Below are positions 36,711 through 44,557 of a DNA stretch of 64,000 nt, one piece after another. Each line of letters opens with the position of its first letter. The first letter of the stretch is position 1. Made by a program: the position numbers and the translations under genes. Source of the stretch: Bacteroidaceae bacterium (GTDB lineage Bacteria > Bacteroidota > Bacteroidia > Bacteroidales > Bacteroidaceae); contig CABIVS010000014.1 in the NCBI GenBank assembly GCA_902362375.1, positions 1-64,000 of the forward strand, written 5' to 3'. The notes beneath the pieces were generated by a model. The model saw nothing but the letters and a program-made list of their open reading frames with translations. It was not told the DNA's origin and did no database searches.

Positions 36711-37206
36711 ATTGTTTTAGGCATCTTGTTTGGTTATTTAAACTCGAAAGGAGTATGCTGTTTATCTCTTTCAAATCTTCAAGCTGCTAATATACGGACT
36801 TTAAAAAAATGATGAATGCTGTTTCAGATTTTTGTAATGTTCCGTTTTTCTTTTTCTTGGTACGAAAAGAGAATGTAATGAATGATATTTCCCTTGGATT
36901 TTAGTTAACTAACAACGATCTTTTAAGAAATAAATAGGTGAACTTGTACGGATTTGTTGAATTAAATGCTGTTGGGGGAAGTTAGTCGGTATTTGAATTT
37001 TTCGAATCTGTAAGTGATTGATTATTAATGCGTAATAAATGTGCGTTTTTCCTTTAAAACCAACGGGTCGTTCCTTTTAAAGGAACGACCCGTTGCACAC
37101 CGAGAAACACACCATTCCTTTTAAAGGAACGTGCTTTTTCATCTTTAGATGCGTAGATTGATATAATAATGTTTATATTTATTGTTTCATATCTGCGCTG
37201 CGAACA
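36711..37206. other. Gene-free region with palindromes
   Basis: About 500 bases between the kinase promoter side and the DJ-1-like gene. No gene or clear TAnnTTTG box is seen. The notable content is the palindrome at 37061-37095 and its partial copy at 37115-37131. Confidence 0.55.
37061..37095. repeat. Perfect 17-bp palindrome plus partial copy
   Basis: Arms 37061-37077 (caacgggtcgttccttt) and 37079-37095 match perfectly with one central base. The inner core ttccttttaaaggaa recurs at 37115-37131, and a diverged half-copy (tcctttaaaacc) precedes it. It follows the DJ-1-like gene (which ends at 37207) on the minus strand and could serve as its terminator, but there is no T-run directly after it. 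Confidence 0.75.
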
Positions 37207-37740
37207 TTATTTTAGTGCTTCGATTACCTGCGGCATCATTGTCCAAATGGTGTTTTCATCTTGAGCAGTGAAAAAGTTACCATCTATCTCTGATTTCTCA
37301 TCAGTAGCTGTTCCGTTTTGAATGGCTGGTTTGGCTAATGGGTGAACTGCTAGTTTTTTCCCTTTGGTTATACCTGTAAAGTCAAACATCATTGCGCCGG
37401 CGCAATGTCCGATCATCATTTTCCCTTTATCTCCGAAAGTTTTAATGACTTGCATCAAATCTACATTATAGGGCTTATCGGCATTCAGCTGAAATACAGG
37501 CACTGCATCGCCACATGAGAAAACGAGTGCATCGAATTCATCTTCGTGTCCTTTCAAATTAGCGATCACGTCATCTACTGTCAGGCTGATTCCCGAATTT
37601 GTTTTAATATCCTTCGTATCCGATACGGCAAATACTTTATATGAAATACCATTTTCGAAAAATGCTTCCAAATATTGGAATAGTCCACAACCATTTACCG
37701 GATTCACTGCTAAAACTGCAACTTTCTTTGCCATAATCAT
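37207..37740 (-). CDS. DJ-1/PfpI family protein
   Basis: A 177-residue protein of the class I glutamine amidotransferase-like fold. The nucleophile-elbow region GHCAGAMMFDF holds the expected Cys (near residue 113). The strand VLAVNPVNGCGLFQYLEAFFENG and FDALVFSCGD fit the family. DJ-1/PfpI relatives act as chaperones, glyoxalases or stress proteins, so the role is open. An alternative start is the ATG at 37734. It is divergent from an HxlR-type regulator whose promoter overlaps its own, so that regulator is its likely controller. Confidence 0.82.
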   Translation of the reverse strand: MIMAKKVAVLAVNPVNGCGLFQYLEAFFENGISYKVFAVSDTKDIKTNSGISLTVDDVIANLKGHEDEFDALVFSCGDAVPVFQLNADKPYNVDLMQVIKTFGDKGKMMIGHCAGAMMFDFTGITKGKKLAVHPLAKPAIQNGTATDEKSEIDGNFFTAQDENTIWTMMPQVIEALK

Positions 37741-37781
37741 AATTATTTAAATGAAACAATAGTTATTATTAGTAAGTTTAT

Positions 37782-37802
37782 TACTTTTGTGATGCAAATG
37801 TA
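37782..37802. promoter_or_regulatory. Face-to-face -7 boxes for the DJ-1-like and hxlR-like genes
   Basis: TACTTTTG (37782-37789, plus) and TACATTTG (37795-37802, minus) lie 5 bases apart. The plus transcript (hxlR side) would run with a ~105-base leader. The minus transcript (DJ-1 side) would have a ~48-base leader. The two transcripts cross over their own promoters, so one polymerase would block the other. Confidence 0.55.
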
Positions 37803-37900
37803 TCTTTCTTGTTTGAGAAATGCAAGAACGTACTTGAAAATAAGGAAGTTACATGAAGGTAACTATTGCTGAATTTCAATAAAATACAAAACGTTAAAGA

Positions 37901-38257
37901 ATGAAAAACTTTCATCCGACAGGAAATTGTCCGGTAAGAGATGTGCTTAGCCGCTTGGGAGACAAGTGGTCGATGCTGGTACTTATTACGTTGAATGCCA
38001 ATGGCACGATGCGTTTTAGTGATATTCATAAAACGATAGAAGATGTTTCTCAAAGAATGTTGACCGTTACCCTACGTACTTTAGAATCAGACGGATTGGT
38101 GGAACGGAAAGTGTACGCCGAAGTGCCTCCCCGTGTGGAGTATTGCCTGACAGATACGGGTGGCACTTTGATCCCTCATATTGAAGGGCTGGTAGGATGG
38201 GCCTTGGAGAATATGGATACCATTTTGGATCATAGGCAAATGAATCAGCAGCATTAA
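37901..38257 (+). CDS. HxlR-family winged-helix regulator
   Basis: A 118-residue DNA-binding protein. The N-terminal NCPVRDVLSRLGDKWSMLVL is the HxlR hallmark; Cys10 matches the redox-sensing Cys of HypR/QorR-type members. The winged helix continues with SQRMLTVTLRTLESDGLVERKVYAEVPPRVEY (core RMLTVTLRTLESDGLVER). Such regulators sense thiol-reactive aldehydes, quinones or oxidants and usually control a neighbouring detoxifying gene. Here that fits the divergent DJ-1-like gene. The acetyltransferase follows 49 bases downstream. Confidence 0.9.
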   Translation: MKNFHPTGNCPVRDVLSRLGDKWSMLVLITLNANGTMRFSDIHKTIEDVSQRMLTVTLRTLESDGLVERKVYAEVPPRVEYCLTDTGGTLIPHIEGLVGWALENMDTILDHRQMNQQH

Positions 38258-38306
38258 TAAATGACAATGGTAGAAATGAATAAGGTAGAATTCAATATTT
38301 TAAAAT

Positions 38307-38750
38307 ATGGAGATAAAGTTAGTAGCTTCGGATAAAAAGGAATTCCTCGATTTATTACTTCTGGCTGATGAACAAGAAAGTATGATTGACCGGTATTTGG
38401 AGCGCGGCGATATGTTTGTTCTTTATGATAACGGATTGAAAGCTCTTTGTGTAGTGACTCGTGAAGGGGAAGGTATTTATGAAATCAAGAATATTGCTAC
38501 CGTTCCTTTCTTTCAACGGCAGGGGTACGGAAAACGTTTAATCGAATTCTTATTTGAATATTATCGGGGAAAGTGTTCTGAAATGTTGGTGGGTACAGGC
38601 GATGTGCCTTCTTCCAGATCTTTCTATGAACACTGTGGTTTCACTGTTTCTCACCGGATAAAGAATTTTTTTACTGACAACTATGACCATCTGATCTATG
38701 AGGATGGCGAGCAACTGGTGGATATGATTTATTTGAAGAAAACTTTTTAG
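38307..38750 (+). CDS. GNAT-family N-acetyltransferase
   Basis: A 147-residue acetyltransferase. The acetyl-CoA motif A is IATVPFFQRQGYGKRLIEFL (core Q-R-Q-G-Y-G-K-R), followed by SRSFYEHCGFTVSHRIKNFF, the C-terminal GNAT strand. A DUF/YkwB-like relation is possible. The substrate is unknown. It lies 49 bases after the hxlR-like gene on the same strand and is probably co-transcribed with it. Confidence 0.85.
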   Translation: MEIKLVASDKKEFLDLLLLADEQESMIDRYLERGDMFVLYDNGLKALCVVTREGEGIYEIKNIATVPFFQRQGYGKRLIEFLFEYYRGKCSEMLVGTGDVPSSRSFYEHCGFTVSHRIKNFFTDNYDHLIYEDGEQLVDMIYLKKTF

Positions 38751-39014
38751 CGTGTAGTGATGGAAACTCAATCATTTGGATGAAATAAAGAGTTTTGTTC
38801 GTTTATGTTACTGCATGAGCATACAGGCTATTTATATCCTTTGATTGTATGAAAGTGCATTTCTCTATTTTTACATTCGAAGAAGACATTCTTAATAAAC
38901 GCAATTTTGGTTTATAATAAACTTTGGGGTAGTTTATTATAAACGGTATCAGAGTTTATTAAAAACTATTTTAGTCATTTGGGGAGATCATAGAAAAAGA
39001 AATGTGTATAAATA
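38751..39014. repeat. Gene-free stretch with repeated TAATAAAC units
   Basis: This part of the gap after the acetyltransferase has no gene. A perfect 13-bp inverted repeat (38910-38922, gtttataataaac, with 38932-38944) with loop tttggggta is flanked by further copies of the unit (taataaac at 38893-38900; gtttattaaaaac from 38954). The arrangement looks like a cluster of binding sites or a decayed repeat. Confidence 0.55.
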
Positions 39015-39145
39015 CAAACAAAATAGGGCAATGATCGCCAAATCATTGCCCTATGATATATCTGTATTGATCCTGAATAAGATCAGTTTAAAAGCTTTTT
39101 ATGTATCTATTTTTCTTGTTATAATCATGTCGTTTATAGATTTTG
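39015..39145 (-). ncRNA. Possible small RNA with own promoter and terminator
   Basis: On the minus strand TATCTTTG (39152-39159) is preceded 20 bases away by CTTG, a near-match to -33 TTTG. About 90 bases downstream comes a perfect 13-bp stem (39023-39035 with 39042-39054, loop cgccaa) followed by TTTTGTTTGTATTT. This gives a predicted transcript of ~130 bases without a long reading frame. The hairpin could instead just end the creD transcript. Confidence 0.4.
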
Positions 39146-39203
39146 TTTTCTCAAAGATACAAAATAAAAAAACGTTTGTCAAGTGTTTCTGAAGAAAAGC
39201 CGG

Positions 39204-40556
39204 TTATTCATTGAACCAGTCTATTTTCTTTGAGAAATACATCACTATTGCCAGTATAATAAACAGTCCTAAGCTGCCTGCCAATAATGCGAAAGTCTCT
39301 AGCTGAATAAGAACAAATATATAAATATAGAGTATAGCCAACAATCCGGACATGATTAATGACGGTTTCTTTTTTCTGGTGATTCCGAACATATATCCGC
39401 CTACCAGTGTGATGGTCAGTGCAGAAGATAATAAATAGGCAGGGTTGAATCCGATGTGTTCGGAGAAGGAGAGGAGCAAACTGTAAAATAGACAGAGTGC
39501 CAGTCCTACCAATAAATACTGCAAGGCATGAATACGGGTCTTATTCATAATTTCGGTGAAGAAAATCACTCCGAAAGTCAGTAAGATAATCAGGATTGCA
39601 TATTTTGCAGAACGCATGGACTGTTGGTACTGTTCCACCGGGATTTTGAAGTTAACACCGAAACTGGAGTTCTCAATGTCCTTGATGTTCGAGTGGTTGT
39701 AGTCAACCATCACCTGTGAGTAATTCCGGTTCAAATTTAAAACCTGCCATTGTGCAGAGAATTCTTTCTCCGTAATGTTGCGGTTATTGGGCAGATAGTT
39801 ACCGGTGAAGCTAGGCGTATTCCAGTTGGCTTTCAGATCTACACGGGTTGTTTTACCCAATGGAATAAAGTTGAGTGACTGCGAACCTTTCAGTTTGATT
39901 TTTATTTCATAAGGCAGTTTTTTATTCTGTTTCAACTCCGATAAGTTTGCGATCGCATGAACTCCGGTGTTATCTATTCCTCTGTTGTCCATACCCGGTT
40001 CGAATATATAAACAGAATCTCCCAGAGTGATGCTGATTTGTTCGCTGATACCCCGCATATCGGTCAGATTCAGACAAATAGCTGCCCTGTCAAACTGTAA
40101 CTGTTCCATGTCTATTCTGCTCTTCTGCAGTTCTTCCGAACTGAATGACCCTTTCAGTGTCAGTTCCGATTGATATACATTGACCTCGTAGATACTTCTT
40201 TTCAGAATTTCAGTCTTTAGTTGCCCGCTGACCATAAGCTCGTCGGGGAAAAGTATCAGGTCTTTCATAGAAACCTTCTTCTCGTCCTTATTTTCAGTGA
40301 CGACCGGATACTGGAGATTCAGGTAGGGGCCTGTAATGGTCTGTGCCAGACTCCATTTTTCACTTACCTCGTCGATAGCTTCTTCCTGGGTTCGTCCCCG
40401 TTCGGAAATAAGATTTTCAATCATGAACATCGGTATCATCAGGAGAAGAATTAATAATCCGATGATGACAACCTTGATTGTTTTGGAGAAACGGTGGAGA
40501 CATCCCATAGGTTGCTGCGCCTGTTGCTCATTTGAATTTTCATTGAAACCGTCCAT
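39204..40556 (-). CDS. CreD-like inner membrane protein
   Basis: A 450-residue protein of the CreD family. One N-terminal membrane segment (about residues 28-52) precedes a ~280-residue periplasmic domain (VSEKWSLAQTITGPYLNLQYP, core EKWSLAQTITGPYL). Five or six membrane segments follow from about residue 335. CreD in E. coli is an envelope protein under CreBC control; its molecular job is unclear. Here it is third in an operon with a membrane protein and a small winged-helix regulator, an arrangement common in Bacteroides. Confidence 0.85.
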   Translation of the reverse strand: MDGFNENSNEQQAQQPMGCLHRFSKTIKVVIIGLLILLLMIPMFMIENLISERGRTQEEAIDEVSEKWSLAQTITGPYLNLQYPVVTENKDEKKVSMKDLILFPDELMVSGQLKTEILKRSIYEVNVYQSELTLKGSFSSEELQKSRIDMEQLQFDRAAICLNLTDMRGISEQISITLGDSVYIFEPGMDNRGIDNTGVHAIANLSELKQNKKLPYEIKIKLKGSQSLNFIPLGKTTRVDLKANWNTPSFTGNYLPNNRNITEKEFSAQWQVLNLNRNYSQVMVDYNHSNIKDIENSSFGVNFKIPVEQYQQSMRSAKYAILIILLTFGVIFFTEIMNKTRIHALQYLLVGLALCLFYSLLLSFSEHIGFNPAYLLSSALTITLVGGYMFGITRKKKPSLIMSGLLAILYIYIFVLIQLETFALLAGSLGLFIILAIVMYFSKKIDWFNE

Positions 40557-40582
40557 AAGTCAGTAGTGTTTTGATGAATTAT

Positions 40583-40879
40583 TTATTTTGATTTTAGAAA
40601 TTTCTCTAAGGCTTCAATATGAGATTTGAAAGCTTCTCTGCCTTGCGGGGTTGCTTGAAAAACAGTTCGTGGCTTTCGTCCGACAAAACTTTTGTTGCAT
40701 ACGATATATCCCAGTTCTTCCAGGGCACGGGTGTGGCTGGCAAGATTGCCGTCTGTCAGAGAGAGCTGCTCTTTCAGAAAATTGAAGTCAGCTTCCTCAT
40801 TTACCATCAGAACAGCCATGATACCGAGCCGGACCTTGCTTTCGAATGCTTTATTAATATATTGGAATGCTTCTATCAT
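40583..40879 (-). CDS. Small winged-helix transcriptional regulator
   Basis: A 98-residue DNA-binding protein made of a single winged helix (VRLGIMAVLMVNEEADFNFLK; LTDGNLASHTRALEELGYIV; GRKPRTVFQATPQGREAF). This is the ArsR/MarR-like HTH_34 type often found next to a membrane protein in Bacteroidetes. Its ATG directly follows the stop of the membrane-protein gene (TAAATG), so the two are translationally coupled. It probably regulates its own operon, including creD. Confidence 0.87.
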   Translation of the reverse strand: MIEAFQYINKAFESKVRLGIMAVLMVNEEADFNFLKEQLSLTDGNLASHTRALEELGYIVCNKSFVGRKPRTVFQATPQGREAFKSHIEALEKFLKSK

Positions 40880-41479
40880 TTATGATCTCTTTCTTTCGTA
40901 GTGTAAATAGAACAATATGCCATAAAGAATATGGAAACCGCCGAAACCGATGGTCCAGAACAGCAGTGAATGACCTTCCCAAAAACAATCTGCGACGCCC
41001 AGGCAAATGAAAGCATATCCTAACCATACGATGCTGGAGTAAGTAAACTTGGATACGTTGACCAGTGCCAGTCCGTAAAATAAAAGCATGACGGAGGCCA
41101 GGATGTCATAATACTCATGCATTATGATGGAAATACATAAAACACCTCCGGTCAGCATCGGAAGAGAAAAGTTCCACAATGCCCGGTAAGTGAGGCGGCT
41201 GAAAAATTTCTGTCCTGTCTTCTTGGATTTATAATAGGACAGGATGCAGGCGGTGACCGCAGCTGCTACCAATACGAGCGAGGCTATGATAGCCATCAGT
41301 TCGAGAGCAACAATTAAATGTGTGCCCGGTGTAATAACTTGTGTGGCGATGTATGCGCCAGCTAATGCGTAAATGCCCGCCATGATTGCAGCGAGACCAC
41401 TGAGAGAGATAAACTTGGAGGACTTTTCCATCAACTCTTTTATCTCATTTACCGATTCTAATGCTTTATCTTTATTCAT
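40880..41479 (-). CDS. Membrane protein of unknown function, coupled to a regulator
   Basis: A 199-residue protein with about six membrane segments after a short charged N-terminus (MNKDKALESVNEIKELMEKS). I do not recognise a transport or enzyme family. Its gene is first in an operon with the winged-helix regulator (adjacent start and stop) and creD, which suggests that the membrane protein and regulator form a sensing pair. A near-match -7 box, TTACTTTG, lies at 41499-41506 on the minus strand, 20 bases upstream. Confidence 0.8.
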   Translation of the reverse strand: MNKDKALESVNEIKELMEKSSKFISLSGLAAIMAGIYALAGAYIATQVITPGTHLIVALELMAIIASLVLVAAAVTACILSYYKSKKTGQKFFSRLTYRALWNFSLPMLTGGVLCISIIMHEYYDILASVMLLFYGLALVNVSKFTYSSIVWLGYAFICLGVADCFWEGHSLLFWTIGFGGFHILYGILFYLHYERKRS

Positions 41480-41652
41480 ATAAAAGTACTTTGTGGTGCA
41501 AAGTAAAATAAAAGATTTCAGATGAACAAACTTTTTGCCTGAATATTTTGATGATAAAGATTTGAATGGTATGATAAAACGTTAATATATAGTTGTTTAG
41601 TGGATAAATGAACGGATAATCGGGAATTATATAAAGATAGTTTGAAAATGAA

Positions 41653-41696
41653 ATTAGTCAAATGTTTGACTAATTCAGGGGAAATACCTAACTTTG
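41653..41696 (+). promoter_or_regulatory. MarR operator and promoter of the efflux operon
   Basis: A complete Bacteroidales promoter is present: TTTG (41665-41668), 20 bases, then TAACTTTG (41689-41696). A perfect palindrome, arms ATTAGTCAAA (41653-41662) and TTTGACTAAT (41665-41674) with 2 bases between, covers the -33 element. AGTCAAA half-sites are typical of MarR-family operators. The MarR-like gene just downstream is the likely binder. Confidence 0.85.
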
Positions 41697-41731
41697 CCGC
41701 CGAAACGAAACAAGTAAAAAGAGTATAGAAA

Positions 41732-42172
41732 ATGAGAGAAGGAGCAGAGTTTAGAGAACTCATGTTGCAGATTGTTCGTACCCGTATGGCTTTCCGCCGG
41801 TCTATGCAACGGACATTGAGAAAAAATAATGCGGGTATTACGTTTGAGATGCTTCAGGTATTGAGTAGCTTATGGCATGAGCAGGGAATTAGTCAGCAGA
41901 TATTGGCGGAACGCATAGCAAAAGATAAGGCATGTCTCACCAATTTGATGAATAATCTGGAAAAGAAAGGGTATGTTTACCGGAGAGAAGATCCTGCCGA
42001 CCGTCGTAATAAACTGGTGTTCCTGACCCCCGAAGGGGAAGAATTTAAAGAACAGATTCGTCCGATTCTCGATCAGGTCTATGTATACGCAGAAAAGATT
42101 ATTGGTATAGAAAGCATTGAGACTATGTTGTCTGAATTAAAGAGTGTATACGATGTACTTGAAAATGTATAA
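41732..42172 (+). CDS. MarR-family repressor of the efflux operon
   Basis: A 146-residue winged-helix regulator. The recognition region is SQQILAERIAKDKACLTNLMNNLEKKG (core RIAKDKACLTNLMNNLEKKG) and the wing EDPADRRNKLVFLTPEG carries the conserved D-R-R of MarR proteins. It is the first gene of an operon with TolC, EmrA-like and EmrB-like proteins. A perfect palindrome on its promoter points to self-repression released by a toxic ligand. The TolC gene overlaps its end. Confidence 0.93.
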   Translation: MREGAEFRELMLQIVRTRMAFRRSMQRTLRKNNAGITFEMLQVLSSLWHEQGISQQILAERIAKDKACLTNLMNNLEKKGYVYRREDPADRRNKLVFLTPEGEEFKEQIRPILDQVYVYAEKIIGIESIETMLSELKSVYDVLENV

Positions 42173-43472
42173 GAAGTATGGGGCTGTTTTATCTTGCCTG
42201 TTTTTGGCTACTCAATCCATAAATGCACAAACAGATTCTTTGTTTCTCACTATCGATCAGCTTTTTGGACGGGGAGTACGGCATAGTCTGCAACTTCAGG
42301 CGGATGTAATGAAAGAATCCATGGCACAGGAGCGGATACGGACCGCACGGTCTGCGCAGTTACCGGAACTGCAGATCGGGCTGAAAGGGGGATTTGTTGG
42401 GCAGCCTGTTGTTTGGGAACAGGGATTATCCGATCCTTCATATCCGGAAGCACCTGACTGGTCACAAAATTATGCGATTGATCTGGCACAGCCTCTCTAT
42501 CAGGGTGGTAAAATCCGAAGTGCTATTCATAAGGCGGATATAGAAAAACAAGTTGCCGAACTACAAACATTAACTGATGAGGCAGAAATAAAGTTACGGT
42601 TACTCAATCAGTATATGAACCTGTTTAGTCTATTCAAGCAGCATGAAATATTGATGCGGAATATTGAGGAGTCGGAACTCCGGTTACGCGATATCCGACG
42701 GATGAAAAAAGAGGGGCTGATAACCAATAATGATGTATTACGGAGCGAAATGCAGTTGACTAATGACCGCCTGTCTTTGAAGGAAGTGGAAAATAGCATT
42801 GCGCTTGTATCACAGCAACTCAATATCTTGTTGGGGCAGGATGAGAACTTGTTATTACAACCGGATACAACCATTCTCTATCAGGCAGTTGCTTTGCAAT
42901 CCTATGATGACTATATTGTTCAGGCGTATGAGAATGATCCGGCGATGAGGCTGCTTCGCGCACAGACAGAATTGGCAAGGAATGAAATCCGTTCTGCCCA
43001 ATCCTTATCTCTTCCCAGTGTGTCGCTATATGCATCGAATACATTGGCACGTCCCGTTTCACGTACATTGGCGGATATGTATAACAATAACTGGAATGTG
43101 GGCGTATCGGTTTCCTATCCTTTATCCTCACTGTACAAGAACAATCATAAAGTAAAAGAGAGCAAACTGATGGTGTCTTTGCGGAAGAATGAAGAAGAAC
43201 AGAAAATGCAGGGAATCCGCATGGATGTACGCTCTGCATTTCTACGCCACAGGGAAGCATTGCAGAGGGTGGAGGCTCTAAAACTGTCTGTCCGGCAAGC
43301 GGAAGAGAATTACCGTATTATGCAGAATCGTTATCTGAATCAACTGGCTATCCTGACTGATTTACTTGATGCGAATTCCGTCCGTTTGAATGTGGAATTG
43401 CAGCTGGTCACTGCACGCACTCGTGTGATTTATACTTATTATCAACTTCAGAAGGCTTGTGGGCGTCTTTAA
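42165..43472 (+). CDS. TolC-family outer membrane efflux protein
   Basis: A 435-residue outer-membrane channel subunit. The start at 42165 gives a clean signal peptide (MYKKYGAVLSCLFLATQSINA); other in-frame starts at 42144 (GTG) and 42153 add residues. The two internal repeats of the TolC barrel/coil fold can be seen: YAIDLAQPLYQGGKIRSAIHKA and VGVSVSYPLSSLYKNNHKVKES (cores LAQPLYQGGKI and VSYPLSSLYKNN). It overlaps the MarR gene by 8 bases and precedes the adaptor gene by 14 bases. Confidence 0.93.
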   Translation: MYKKYGAVLSCLFLATQSINAQTDSLFLTIDQLFGRGVRHSLQLQADVMKESMAQERIRTARSAQLPELQIGLKGGFVGQPVVWEQGLSDPSYPEAPDWSQNYAIDLAQPLYQGGKIRSAIHKADIEKQVAELQTLTDEAEIKLRLLNQYMNLFSLFKQHEILMRNIEESELRLRDIRRMKKEGLITNNDVLRSEMQLTNDRLSLKEVENSIALVSQQLNILLGQDENLLLQPDTTILYQAVALQSYDDYIVQAYENDPAMRLLRAQTELARNEIRSAQSLSLPSVSLYASNTLARPVSRTLADMYNNNWNVGVSVSYPLSSLYKNNHKVKESKLMVSLRKNEEEQKMQGIRMDVRSAFLRHREALQRVEALKLSVRQAEENYRIMQNRYLNQLAILTDLLDANSVRLNVELQLVTARTRVIYTYYQLQKACGRL

Positions 43473-43486
43473 TAAACAGAATAGAT

Positions 43487-44557
43487 ATGGCAATTGAATG
43501 GAAAGAAAAACAGAGGAAACTGAAAAAAGTAAGAGTTCGTAATATCGTTTTAAATTTAGTATGTATCTGTTTGGCCGTCTCCGGACTTTGGTGGACTGCT
43601 AATTACTTCTGGCGCTATGTGAATTACGAAGTTACTAATGATGCTTTTGTAGATCAATATGTAGCTCCTTTGAATGTCCGGGCTTCGGGTTATATCAAGG
43701 AGGTTCGTTTTAAGGAACATCAATATGTCCATCAGGGAGATACTCTGCTGGTGCTTGACAATCGTGAATATCAGATTAAGGTAAAGGAAGCGGAAGCTGC
43801 ATTGTTGGATGCACATGGCTCGCAGGATGTACTTCATTCGGGTATTGAAACTTCCCATACGAATATTGTCGTACAGGATGCCAACATCGCTGAAGCGAAA
43901 GCGAAACTCTGGCAATTAGAACAGGATTATCATCGTTTTGAACGTTTGTTGAAAGAAGAATCTGTTCCGGAACAGCAGTATGAGCAAGCGAAAGCCGCTT
44001 ATGAGGCAGCAAAGGCACGTTATCAGGCATTGGTTGCACAGAGACAGGCGGCATTATCGCAATATGCGGAAACAAGTAAGAAAACAACCGGCACAGAGGC
44101 TGCCATTTTGCGTAAAGAAGCAGACTTGGATTTGGCTAAGCTGAATCTGTCTTATACGGTTCTCGCTGCTCCTTATGATGGATATATGGGCAGGCGTACG
44201 CTTGAATCCGGTCAATATGTACAGACCGGACAGACTATTTCTTATCTGGTGCGCAATAAGGATAAGTGGATTACCGCTAATTATAAAGAAACGCAGATTG
44301 CTAATATTCATATTGGGCAGCAGGTACGTATTAAAGTAGATGCAGTGCCCGGAAAGATTTTTCACGGGGAAGTCACTGCAATTTCCGAGGCAACCGGGTC
44401 TAAATATTCCTTGGTTCCTACAGATAATTCGGCCGGCAATTTTGTAAAGGTACAGCAGCGAATCCCTGTGCGTATCGACTTGGAAGATGTTTCTTCGGAA
44501 GAAATGGCACAGTTGAGAGCTGGGATGATGGTGGAAACAGAAGCTTTACGCAAATGA
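43487..44557 (+). CDS. HlyD/EmrA-type membrane fusion adaptor
   Basis: A 356-residue periplasmic adaptor. A single N-terminal membrane helix (about residues 18-38) leads to a biotinyl-lipoyl-like half-motif (VAPLNVRASGYIKEVRFKEHQYVHQGD, core ASGYIKEVRFKEHQYV). An alpha-hairpin coil of ~100 residues and the second lipoyl half and beta-barrel (LNLSYTVLAAPYDGYMGR; ITANYKETQIANIHIGQQ) follow. The ATG at 43487 is preferred to an upstream TTG. It overlaps the transporter gene by 4 bases (ATGA). Confidence 0.93.
   Translation: MAIEWKEKQRKLKKVRVRNIVLNLVCICLAVSGLWWTANYFWRYVNYEVTNDAFVDQYVAPLNVRASGYIKEVRFKEHQYVHQGDTLLVLDNREYQIKVKEAEAALLDAHGSQDVLHSGIETSHTNIVVQDANIAEAKAKLWQLEQDYHRFERLLKEESVPEQQYEQAKAAYEAAKARYQALVAQRQAALSQYAETSKKTTGTEAAILRKEADLDLAKLNLSYTVLAAPYDGYMGRRTLESGQYVQTGQTISYLVRNKDKWITANYKETQIANIHIGQQVRIKVDAVPGKIFHGEVTAISEATGSKYSLVPTDNSAGNFVKVQQRIPVRIDLEDVSSEEMAQLRAGMMVETEALRK

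Noticed and set aside
39004..39192. 62-codon plus-strand membrane-like frame
   Set aside because: It reads through the predicted small RNA hairpin and has no family match or promoter; hydrophobicity follows from AT-rich codons.
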